Positions 56,415 to 64,000 of a stretch of DNA of 64,000 nucleotides are shown piece after piece. Position 1 is the first letter of the stretch. Each line of letters opens with the position of its first letter. Origin of the DNA: UBA1268 sp002694955. GTDB taxonomy: Bacteria > Planctomycetota > Planctomycetia > Pirellulales > UBA1268. The stretch is taken from assembly GCA_028066355.1 (NCBI GenBank), contig JALCBP010000007.1, positions 6,488 to 70,487 of the forward strand. The letters are read 5' to 3'. The translations under genes were made by a program, and so were the position numbers. The notes beneath the pieces are model-generated. The model searched no databases, had not been told where the DNA came from, and worked only from the letters and a program-made list of their open reading frames with translations.

Positions 56415-56418
56415 CCTT

Positions 56419-57294
56419 TCAAGCAGCTCGACACTGCTCTTCACCAGATTGTTTGTCTGAAGCCGGACTGGCTGACGAAGACCTTGGGATTCCATTCTCT
56501 TCTATCAATTGTCTAAGGGATGCCACTTGGGCAGTGAGATCTCTCAATTCATCTTGGTGGTCATCTTCATGCTGTAAAAAATGTCCAGCAATTAATCCAG
56601 ATAAAGCACCAAACGAACTCGCACCAGTCACCATCAAAATAAAAGCAACTATCCTGCCTTCCCAACTTGTTGGATAAAGATCTCCATAGCCAACCGTTGT
56701 GACCGTACAGATTGACCACCAGACAGCATCTTCAGCTGTCGTAATGTTCCCCCCATGAGCCCCTTCAAACTGCAAAATTGCGAAGCTACATGAAAAAATT
56801 ACAACAACCGCAACAAAGCTACCAGCCAACAACGCATTTCTTGTACGGTTCTGAAAAATAAGTGATGCCAAAAAACGCGTGGCCTTAATGCCTCGAATAA
56901 CTCGAATAACTCGAACTATACGGGCTGCTCGACCCAACCGCATCCAATCAAATATAGGAATCGATGAAAGAAGGTCGATCCATCCCCAGGTAAAAAAATA
57001 CTTCCAACGGTTCGGGGCTTGAATCAAACTTATAATAAAATCAATCAGAAATACGCCACAGACGAAAAGATCGGCATAAGCGAGTAAGGATCTTGCTGAG
57101 GGCGTCAGCTCCACAACGACACCAATTGCAAGCATGCCAATAGCAATGAGGCTTACTAATAAGATCAGTGCATTATAGCCTGCCCATTTCTCATCGTTTG
57201 GGTAGGGTTCTGCGTTTCGAAGGATCGGAGAAATCCCAAGATGAATATTAGCCTGATTGTCAGATTGACTCATTGACTGAGAAGAGGGAACCAT
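56419..57294 (-). CDS. Voltage-gated-type potassium channel (six-helix)
   Basis: A 291-residue channel subunit. Six hydrophobic helices, an S4-like segment RLGRAARIVRVIRVIRGIKATR with arginines every third residue, a pore loop with the selectivity filter TVGYGD (about 198-204), and a C-terminal coiled-coil-like tail (DELRDLTAQVASLRQLIEE) are visible. This is the KvAP/Kvi-like plan. I chose the ATG at 57294, which has AGGA at 5 bases; an in-frame ATG 13 codons upstream is possible. K+ efflux to set membrane potential is the expected role. It is convergent with the ClC gene. Confidence 0.9.
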   Translation of the reverse strand: MVPSSQSMSQSDNQANIHLGISPILRNAEPYPNDEKWAGYNALILLVSLIAIGMLAIGVVVELTPSARSLLAYADLFVCGVFLIDFIISLIQAPNRWKYFFTWGWIDLLSSIPIFDWMRLGRAARIVRVIRVIRGIKATRFLASLIFQNRTRNALLAGSFVAVVVIFSCSFAILQFEGAHGGNITTAEDAVWWSICTVTTVGYGDLYPTSWEGRIVAFILMVTGASSFGALSGLIAGHFLQHEDDHQDELRDLTAQVASLRQLIEENGIPRSSSASPASDKQSGEEQCRAA

Positions 57295-57548
57295 TCGTTT
57301 CCTGTTTAACGTCGTTACCTTTTCACCGCTCAATCCAATTCACAACCAATGCGAATCGTTTTACGCTTGTCATAAACATTGGGCCAAGGTGAGATCATAA
57401 AGCTCTAGCTCTAGCGAATGGGACACCAATTCTCGATAAATACGCAAATAATTTTTGCCTCCACCACAAATATTGAACTTGGACTGCACCAGCGGTACGT
57501 GGTATTTCTAACCCTGATAGTCTTCATCCAAAGGGTTAAGGGAGCCTT

Positions 57549-58589
57549 GTGATTACCGCTCATACTTTAGAAATGCCCCACACCACCATGTCATCCCATT
57601 CTAACGTACGTGCTGAGTTCCTTGACTTTCGTGACAAATCGCACGGCGATATAACAATTGCCGAAGTTTCCTCGTCAATTACCGCTGGCCGCTTTGTCTG
57701 GATAGACACAAACCTTCAAGACCAGACATATTCTGATCTCAAGCAAGAGCTACCAGAGCGTCTCGCTAACAAGCCACCCGTTCAGAATATTTTGAGTTCT
57801 GAGTATCAAGAGAACATAGATGATCAGGTATCGTCGCTGCACAGAACCGATGACACCTTACACATCCGCCTTGTAGGAGCGAGGGACTCCTCGGAGGCAA
57901 TCGTAAGCGAAGTGCTTGATATTGTTATTTCTGAAGGCCTCCTTGCGACATTTTCTGACGGCTCTAGTAGCGTGCTCCACGCTGTTCGCCGTGACTACAT
58001 TCGAGACTTTGAACAACATGCTGCAACACCAAGCTTCCTTCTCTATGAGTTTTGGGATAAACAAATCGAACAATTCCTTGCTGTACAGAGTTATCTCGAT
58101 CAAGAGGTAGAGGCAACAAGGATAGCTTTGCGGCGATCTGCCGACGAAGCGACGCTTACAAAATTAGCAAATGTTTCTGCGAGACTTCTAGCGTTGAGAA
58201 AAAGGGTACTACCTGCTCGGCGAGTATTGGAAGAGTTAGTTTCTCGAAAAACCACGCTCGTTAGTGAAGCAACACTGCAATTTATGGGCAATATGATTGG
58301 AACACTGGAGCGGCTTCTGGCTGACATTACCGCAAACCGTGAAATTCTCGAGAGTGCCATGAATTTTTCCCTCACAGTGATGACACATCGCACAAACTTG
58401 ACAATGAATCGCCTTGCTGTTGTAAGCACTATCTTTTTGCCACTTACTTTCCTGTGCGGTGTGTATGGAATGAATTTTGAAGTCATGCCAGAAACCGAAT
58501 GGGTGCATGGATACAAAATGTTCTGGATCGTTTCAGCTGTAATTACGGTGACACTAACATTCGTACTTCGAAAAGCACGGCTCTTATGA
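57549..58589 (+). CDS. CorA-family Mg2+/divalent cation channel
   Basis: A 346-residue CorA protein. The long N-terminal domain is followed by a stalk helix and two C-terminal membrane helices with the signature GMN at residues 307-309 (FLCGVYGMNFEVMPE). The final segment SAVITVTLTFVLRKARLL is the second helix and basic tail. CorA forms a pentameric Mg2+ (also Co2+/Ni2+) channel. The start is a GTG at 57549 with GGAG close upstream; an ATG eight codons later is an alternative. It lies upstream of the chemosensory operon after 222-252 bp. Confidence 0.92.
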   Translation: MITAHTLEMPHTTMSSHSNVRAEFLDFRDKSHGDITIAEVSSSITAGRFVWIDTNLQDQTYSDLKQELPERLANKPPVQNILSSEYQENIDDQVSSLHRTDDTLHIRLVGARDSSEAIVSEVLDIVISEGLLATFSDGSSSVLHAVRRDYIRDFEQHAATPSFLLYEFWDKQIEQFLAVQSYLDQEVEATRIALRRSADEATLTKLANVSARLLALRKRVLPARRVLEELVSRKTTLVSEATLQFMGNMIGTLERLLADITANREILESAMNFSLTVMTHRTNLTMNRLAVVSTIFLPLTFLCGVYGMNFEVMPETEWVHGYKMFWIVSAVITVTLTFVLRKARLL

Positions 58590-58731
58590 GATGACTTCTA
58601 AAAACTCTGCATATTACAAGAAAATCTCATAAACCGCTTTGTTTTGAATGTTCCTATTTTGATTAGAGCGAATGCCCACATCTATCATTTGTTCTGGTAA
58701 TAGGGACTGGTCTGTTCTTTATCAGCTACAA

Positions 58732-58766
58732 AAGCTTTCGCGCATTCGTCAACTTTAAGCTTTCGC
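58732..58766 (+). repeat. Direct repeat AAGCTTTCGC upstream of cheA
   Basis: AAGCTTTCGC occurs at 58732-58741 and 58757-58766, 25 bp start to start, in the 222-bp gap between corA and cheA. It could be an operator for the chemosensory operon. Confidence 0.4.
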
Positions 58767-58841
58767 AATGTATCGTTGAGATGAGGCAGGGGGCATCTGG
58801 CTCATACTGCAATGCATTTCAAAGATTTGTGGCGTCTTTTT

Positions 58842-61136
58842 ATGGCTGACAACGAAGAGTTCATCTCAGAGTTTTTAATCGAGGCGTCGGAAAACTTAGA
58901 ACAACTCGACCAAGACCTCGTTGCACTTGAAAAGAATCCTCACGATCCCGACCGCTTAGCAAGTATTTTTCGGACAATTCATACGATAAAAGGAACGTGT
59001 GGTTTCTTTGGTTTTACGAAATTAAGCAATTTGTCACATCACGGAGAACATCTTCTTGGCCTCCTTCGTGATGGAAAACTTCAATTCGATGAACAATTGG
59101 CGTCCCTACTTCTCGAACTTGTTGATGCTATTCGAACATTCTTAACGGCTATTGAGTCAACAGGTAAAGAAGGTGAAACGACGTTCCCAGATCTCTGTCA
59201 AAAAATGGACGCCGCCTGTCTGTTAGCTGCTGCCACACCAAATAATCAAATAGAAGAACATCCAACATCAACACCCTCTAGTACAAATAATTCCATTCAA
59301 CAGAATGATCCTGCAGCACCAGCACCTGAAGAACAGCCTGTTGTATCAACTCCCCCAAATGACCAAACTGAAACTGACGAACCACTAACTGTAGCAAGCA
59401 CTGACACTCCGTCACTCTCAGAAAGCGTGCGTTCGAATACCACTTTCGACTCAACTATACGAGTCGATGTACAACTACTGAACACCATCGTTGATCTCGT
59501 TGGTGAACTCGTTCTAGCCCGTAACCAACTGCGAACAACGACCACCAATGAACCCGCGTTATTGGACGCAGTTAATCGAATTCATGCAGTGACAGGTGAG
59601 TTGCAAGAAGTGGCCATGAAAACACGAATGGCTCCAATCGACCAACTTTTTAATAAATTTCCCCGCATTGTTCGTGATGTAGCTGCAGCGTGTGACAAAA
59701 AAGTTGATCTTCTTATCGATGGCTCTGACACTGAACTTGATCGAACTCTCATCGAAAAAATACGTGATCCACTTACCCATTTAATTCGAAACGCGATAGA
59801 TCATGGCGTAGAGTCAAAAGACGTGAGATCCATCGCTGGCAAGCCTATTTCAGGAACAATCTCTCTACGTGCTTTTCAGGAGAGTGGTCAAGTCACTATT
59901 GAAGTATCAGATGATGGAGCAGGTATTTCAGTTGATGCTGTGTGTAAAAAGGCAGTTGAAAAAGGTCTCGTCACGGACGATGCAGCTTCTGACATGTCTG
60001 ATGAAAGGATTTTTCAGTTTATTTTTGAGCCTGGCTTTTCTACGGCCGCGGCTGTGACTGATATATCCGGTCGCGGTGTCGGCATGGATGTTGTTCGTAC
60101 AAATATCGAATCTATCGGTGGAACTATTGATATCACCAGCCAGCGTGGTGTCGGCACCGTCGTTCGTGTGAGGATTCCACTTACTCTTGCGATCATACCC
60201 GCGCTGATTGTCTCAAGTAATGGCCAAAGGCTTGCGATACCACAAGCATATATTCAAGAGATCGTGGCTCTTAAAAGAACTGGCACAAGTCATCTGATCG
60301 ACGGACTTGAAGGTGCTCCCGTCTTGCGACTGCGCGATCGACTAATCCCAGTCATATACCTTGATAAGTGGCTCGGACTTCGTGACTGGGAGAAACGACC
60401 AACCTTCGGAACTGTTGTTGTTATCAAAGTAGACAACCACGAATTTGGTCTGGTGGTGGATGCTGTCACAACATCCGAAAACCAACACAGTCATGCTACA
60501 GAAACAACTGGCCTCTGGTTTATTGTTGTCAAAGCAATAGGTAGTCTTTTAGCGCCGATGGGTATTTATTCTGGTGCTACCGTCATGGGTGATGGCAGTG
60601 TGGTCCTCATCCTTGACCTCCGTGGAATCACCATGGCTGCTGATATTCCAGCTCTCACTCGTCGTGCGGGTGACCTGCAAAGCACATCCGAAAAACCTCA
60701 AGCGGTTGTTCAGGAATCTTCCCGCTACCTTGTGTGTAAAACTCACAATGGACACCGTTTCGCTGTTCCTTTGAATCAGGTGCAACGCCTTGAGAGTTTC
60801 GTGGAGTCAGAAATTAATCATGCTGCAGACTCCTATTTTGTAAAACGGAATGGTGAATTAACACAACTTATTGATCCCGATCAGTTCTTGGATACGTCGA
60901 AGAAAATCAGAAAGAAACCTACTGGATCCTCCGTCGGAATCATCCTCCCCAATGAACTGGGAAATAAGGCACTTGCCGTTCGCAAAATCATTGACGTTGA
61001 AACCGGTCATGGCCCACTTGAGAGGACAGCAATAAAAAATGGGCTTTTGGGCACTCGGCTTGTAGGGGGTAGCGCGACTGAAGTGATGGATATTGCTGCC
61101 GCGAGTCAGTGGTCAGAGGAGAATCTTATCTCATGA
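58842..61136 (+). CDS. cheA: Chemotaxis-type histidine kinase CheA with an extra CheW-like domain
   Basis: A 764-residue kinase. P1 (HPt) carries the phosphorylated histidine H47 in TIHTIKGTCGFFGF. A Pro/Ser/Thr-rich linker (about 125-205) takes the place of a P2 domain. P3 (dimerisation), P4 with HLIRNAIDHGVE, VSDDGAGI and GRGVGMDVV, and P5 (CheW-like, from about 430) follow. After P5 a second CheW-like domain (about 630-760, RYLVCKTHNGHRFAVPLNQVQ and later RTAIKNGLLGTRL) is present. I chose the ATG at 58842, which gives MADNEEF; an ATG ten codons upstream is possible. Its stop overlaps the cheW start. No CheY or CheR is in view. Confidence 0.93.
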   Translation: MADNEEFISEFLIEASENLEQLDQDLVALEKNPHDPDRLASIFRTIHTIKGTCGFFGFTKLSNLSHHGEHLLGLLRDGKLQFDEQLASLLLELVDAIRTFLTAIESTGKEGETTFPDLCQKMDAACLLAAATPNNQIEEHPTSTPSSTNNSIQQNDPAAPAPEEQPVVSTPPNDQTETDEPLTVASTDTPSLSESVRSNTTFDSTIRVDVQLLNTIVDLVGELVLARNQLRTTTTNEPALLDAVNRIHAVTGELQEVAMKTRMAPIDQLFNKFPRIVRDVAAACDKKVDLLIDGSDTELDRTLIEKIRDPLTHLIRNAIDHGVESKDVRSIAGKPISGTISLRAFQESGQVTIEVSDDGAGISVDAVCKKAVEKGLVTDDAASDMSDERIFQFIFEPGFSTAAAVTDISGRGVGMDVVRTNIESIGGTIDITSQRGVGTVVRVRIPLTLAIIPALIVSSNGQRLAIPQAYIQEIVALKRTGTSHLIDGLEGAPVLRLRDRLIPVIYLDKWLGLRDWEKRPTFGTVVVIKVDNHEFGLVVDAVTTSENQHSHATETTGLWFIVVKAIGSLLAPMGIYSGATVMGDGSVVLILDLRGITMAADIPALTRRAGDLQSTSEKPQAVVQESSRYLVCKTHNGHRFAVPLNQVQRLESFVESEINHAADSYFVKRNGELTQLIDPDQFLDTSKKIRKKPTGSSVGIILPNELGNKALAVRKIIDVETGHGPLERTAIKNGLLGTRLVGGSATEVMDIAAASQWSEENLIS

Positions 61137-61612
61137 ATTCCATAGTCAAGAATACGCCTAAAGAAGAAGAACAAAAACGCTGTTGTACTTTTCTGATTGA
61201 GAACACGTGTTTTGCCTTTGAGGCAGATAATGTGACTGAAGTTCTTCAAAAAGGAATTATCAACAACGTTCCTTTATCGCCACCTGCTATCTCTGGACTA
61301 ATCAACCTTAGAGGACAAATTGTCCCAGCTATTGATCTTCGAGTTTTCTTAGAGTTTCCCGCTGCCCCAACCGGCATCAATTCAATCAGTCTGATAGTTG
61401 ATATCAACAACGAATGGTACTGCTTTTTAGTTGATAAACTCCTCGACGTGAAAGCTTACGACCCTCATCAAGTCACTTCGCCCACCAATAACACATTGAG
61501 GGCACTCACTGGCGTGCTCCCCGATGCTGAACGATTAATACACTTTTTGTCACCAGAGAAAATATTAAAAGCTCTTCTGAACATTCGAACTGAATCACTT
61601 TCTGTTGGCTAA
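61133..61612 (+). CDS. cheW: Chemotaxis coupling protein CheW
   Basis: A 159-residue CheW, an SH3-like adaptor that links receptors to CheA. Conserved features are the N-terminal strand RCCTFLIENTCFAFEADNVTEV, the ISGLINLRGQIVPAIDLR segment (NLRG motif) and a late DAERLIHFLSPEKIL. The ATG at 61133 overlaps the cheA stop as ATGA and is preceded by GAGGAG. The MCP gene begins 41 bp downstream. The set forms a coupled three-gene array unit. Confidence 0.94.
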   Translation: MNSIVKNTPKEEEQKRCCTFLIENTCFAFEADNVTEVLQKGIINNVPLSPPAISGLINLRGQIVPAIDLRVFLEFPAAPTGINSISLIVDINNEWYCFLVDKLLDVKAYDPHQVTSPTNNTLRALTGVLPDAERLIHFLSPEKILKALLNIRTESLSVG

Positions 61613-61653
61613 GCACAAACAACTAACTTTCTTACCTTTCTAACGGTACTACT

Positions 61654-63983
61654 ATGACGAATTCTAATTTACAGACCACCCACAACACCGTGCATACTGA
61701 AAAGGCCACTTTAAGATCGCGGCTTCTCGGCTTTTTCAAAGATCGTCTGCTTTGGTCGCTACTTGCCGTCTCCTTGTTGCCCTTGGCTTTCATGGGGTAT
61801 GCAACCTATTCGTCTGCAGCCAAAGCAATTGAGGACCAATCACTACGCAAACTACAGACTGTCAATAAAATTACGGCAAAAGCTGTTGATAGTTATTTCT
61901 CGTCTATGGAAGAACAGCTCAAGATTACTGCTGAAAACAGAATGACTCTGGAAGCACTAGAAGCCTTCACAAATGGCTTTCAGGAAATAAATAGTGACGA
62001 CAGTCTCACGGAATCATCCATCGATGAAGCACGGAAAAGTCTTGCCACCTACTACACGGGTGAATTCTCGAATGAGTACTTGAGACAAACAGACAATGAG
62101 GCACCAACGGCAACTTTTCTTGAAAATNNNNNNNNNNNNNNNNNNNNNNNNNNNNNNNNNNNNNNNNNNNNNNNNNNNNNNNNNNNNNNNNNNNNNNNNN
62201 NNNNNNNNNNNNNNNNNNNNNNNNNNNTGAGTACTTGAGACAAACAGACAATGAGGCACCAACGGCAACTTTTCTTGAAAATCTTTCAGATTCATCGGCC
62301 TACCTTCAATATCTTTATATCCGTAAGAATGAAAACCCACTTGGTTCAAAGGAATTATTAAACGCTGCGGATGACGGGTCTTCCTACTCGGCGGCTCACG
62401 CCTTGTATCACCCTATCTTCAGAAATTTCTTGAAACGTCTTGGCATCTATGACTTTTTCCTTGTCGACGCTGATTCTGGAACAATTGTCTACTCCGTATT
62501 TAAGGAATTGGATTTTGTCACATCGCTGAAAACTGGTTCTTTTGCGGGCACGAATTTTGCGAGATCTTTTCAAGAATCTATTAGTGGTGGACGCCGTGAC
62601 ACTGTCGCTTTTGCAGACTTCGAAAACTATCTGCCTTCATATGAAGCCCCGGCAAGCTTTATTTCTGCACCAATATATAACGGCCGAGAACTAAAGGGAG
62701 CTGTCATCTTCCAACTCCCTGTCGACAAAATTACGTCAATTATCAGTGAGACAACAGGAATGGGAAAAACTGGTGAGACATATGCGATTGCTGGTGACGG
62801 ACTTTTCAGAAGTCAATCACGGTTCCCAGAAGAACTTGGTGTTAAGTCAACCATTTTGAACCCGAAAGTACGAGCAGATACTGAAGCAGTTCGCTCTGCT
62901 TTGGACGATGGTGATTCCGGCACAGCAGAAATCAAGGACTATCGTGGTGCTGATGTTTTTTCGTCGTGGCAACCGATTACTGTCCACCATGACTCACGAG
63001 GTGGGGATAAGAATATCACCTGGGCGCTTATTTCAGAAATCGACAAGGCTGAGATTCTTCAGCCAATTAGAAGCTTATTCAATTTTGCTACAACAATCTT
63101 TGTTCTCAGCGTGATTGGCGTCTTGCTTGTTTCAGTGAGTATTTCTCGACGTTTTTCGAGAGAAGCCCGCCGTCAAGCCTCCTTAGTGAGTGGCATCATA
63201 GATAATACGAATGCACTCGCTGGCTCTTCTGAAGAATTGACGAGTGTAAGCCAACAGATGAGTGCGACTGCCGAAGAAACAACTGCCCAAGCAAACCTGG
63301 TTTCTGCAGCCGCTGAGCAAGTCAGTGGTAATACCAAACTCGTCTCATCATCTGTTGAAACTCTGGTTTTGAACATTGATGAAATTGCTCGCAGTGCACA
63401 GGATGCTGCCGCTGTTGCCCGACAGTCTGTCGACATGGCTCAGAAGACATCCTCGACAATGGATGAACTTGGACAGTCGAGTAGCAAAATTGGGCAAGTT
63501 ATAAAAGTCATTACAACCATTGCCGAGCAGACGAATCTACTCGCGCTTAATGCAACGATTGAGGCTGCTCGTGCAGGTGATATGGGAAAAGGATTTGCTG
63601 TTGTGGCTAATGAGGTCAAGGAACTCGCTCGAGAAACAGCTAAGGCAACAGAAGACATCGGAACAAAAATTGAGGCTATGCAATCTGACACTGAAAAAGC
63701 TGTGTCAGCTATTAGTGAAATTGCATCAGTCATTGAGAAGATTGATCTTCTACAAACGAAAATTGCAACGGCTGTTGAAGAACAGTCCGTAACAACGAGT
63801 GAAATTAGTCGGAATATTACAGAGGCAACAACTGGTTCCACTGAGATCGCACAGAATATTGTTCAGGTAGCCAATGCTGCACAAAATACTGCTGAGGGAG
63901 CGAGCAACACTCAGCACTCTGCACAGGAACTTTCACACATGGCTCAAGGCCTCCAACGCTTGGTTGATAAATACAAGCGATAG
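61654..63983 (+). CDS. Methyl-accepting chemotaxis protein, interrupted by the assembly gap
   Basis: One receptor gene broken by the 100-N gap. A cytoplasmic N-terminus is followed by a membrane helix (SLLAVSLLPLAFMGYATYS), a periplasmic dCache-like sensor (about 60-440), a second helix and the signalling domain with EQTNLLALNATIEAARAG. If the duplicated 55 bp is collapsed and the Ns removed, the left part (158 codons to 62127) joins in frame to CTT at 62283, giving 724 residues. Read literally the two parts are out of frame. The HAMP domain is weak or degenerate. The ligand is unknown. It is the last gene of the cheA-cheW-mcp unit in view. Confidence 0.92.
62073..62282 (+). repeat. Identical 55-bp copies flanking a 100-N assembly gap
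   Basis: Positions 62073-62127 and 62228-62282 are identical over 55 bp, separated by N at 62128-62227 (100 bases). Two contig ends that overlap by 55 bp, a common assembler k-mer size, were joined with a fixed gap. The true genome probably has one copy and no gap, which removes 155 bases and restores the mcp reading frame. Confidence 0.9.
62128..62227. other. Assembly gap of 100 N
   Basis: A run of exactly 100 unknown bases inside the mcp gene. A fixed length of 100 is a scaffolding placeholder and does not measure the real distance. Confidence 0.99.
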
Positions 63984-64000
63984 GACAATCGAGAGAACAG

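Noticed and set aside
59297..59548. Minus-strand frame rich in Ser and Val opposite the cheA linker
   Set aside because: It is the reverse of the Pro/Thr-rich linker and has no ribosome site or family resemblance.

Overview
The window looks like a chromosomal segment of a marine planctomycete, probably Pirellulales-like and probably from a metagenome-assembled or draft genome. The evidence is the EF-Tu with the switch I variant I associate with Rhodopirellula-type planctomycetes (position 61-65 reads KTVTI instead of RGITI), an NusG with a long acidic N-terminal extension, a stand-alone RNA polymerase alpha-CTD protein, a Cys/Tyr/Pro-rich secreted protein of planctomycete type, an aerobic-type formylglycine-generating enzyme (planctomycetes are rich in sulfatases), and moderate GC with frequent GTG/TTG starts. 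The 100-N gap at 62128-62227 is flanked by identical 55-bp copies, which marks an assembly join. I saw no insertion sequence, prophage or CRISPR array.

Layout. 1-9042: a truncated exported TIM-barrel-like protein, a FluC fluoride channel, a two-gene homospermidine pathway (homospermidine synthase and ornithine decarboxylase), an RsmC/RlmG-like methyltransferase, an M16 peptidase pair (one active, one without the zinc site) and PurU. 9460-24631: the translation and transcription core, tRNA-Thr/Tyr/Gly/Thr, tuf, tRNA-Trp, secE, nusG, rplK, rplA, rplJ, rplL, rpoB, rpoC, all on the plus strand in the order known from many bacteria. 24845-33125: a CHAD protein overlapping a formylglycine-generating enzyme, then a minus-strand block with PolX, a low-complexity secreted protein, an uncharacterised three-gene operon (DUF3592-like membrane protein, arrestin-like protein, small P-loop ATPase) and the alpha-CTD protein. 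33391-49460: UvrD/PcrA helicase, LPG-synthase-type membrane protein, NUDIX hydrolase, YgfZ, an HTH protein, RdgB, a glycosyltransferase, ScpB, a hyperacidic protein, an M28 peptidase with PDZ, tRNA-Ser, an alpha/beta hydrolase and a lone GroES-like protein. Several AT-rich intergenic regions of 300-550 bp here carry repeats or palindromes. 49729-58589: trehalose synthesis (otsA and an otsB-GH15 fusion) followed by four ion transport genes (CAX-type antiporter, ClC, voltage-gated-type K+ channel, CorA). 58842-63983: a chemosensory operon cheA-cheW-mcp, the last interrupted by the assembly gap.

How the parts fit. The central block supplies elongation factor, secretion, antitermination, ribosomal stalk and RNA polymerase subunits. 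The right side reads as an osmotic and ionic homeostasis neighbourhood joined to a chemosensory signalling operon. The best candidates for undescribed biology are the DUF3592/arrestin-like/ATPase operon, the stand-alone alpha-CTD protein, the hyperacidic protein, and the OtsB-GH15 fusion inside the ion-transport cluster.
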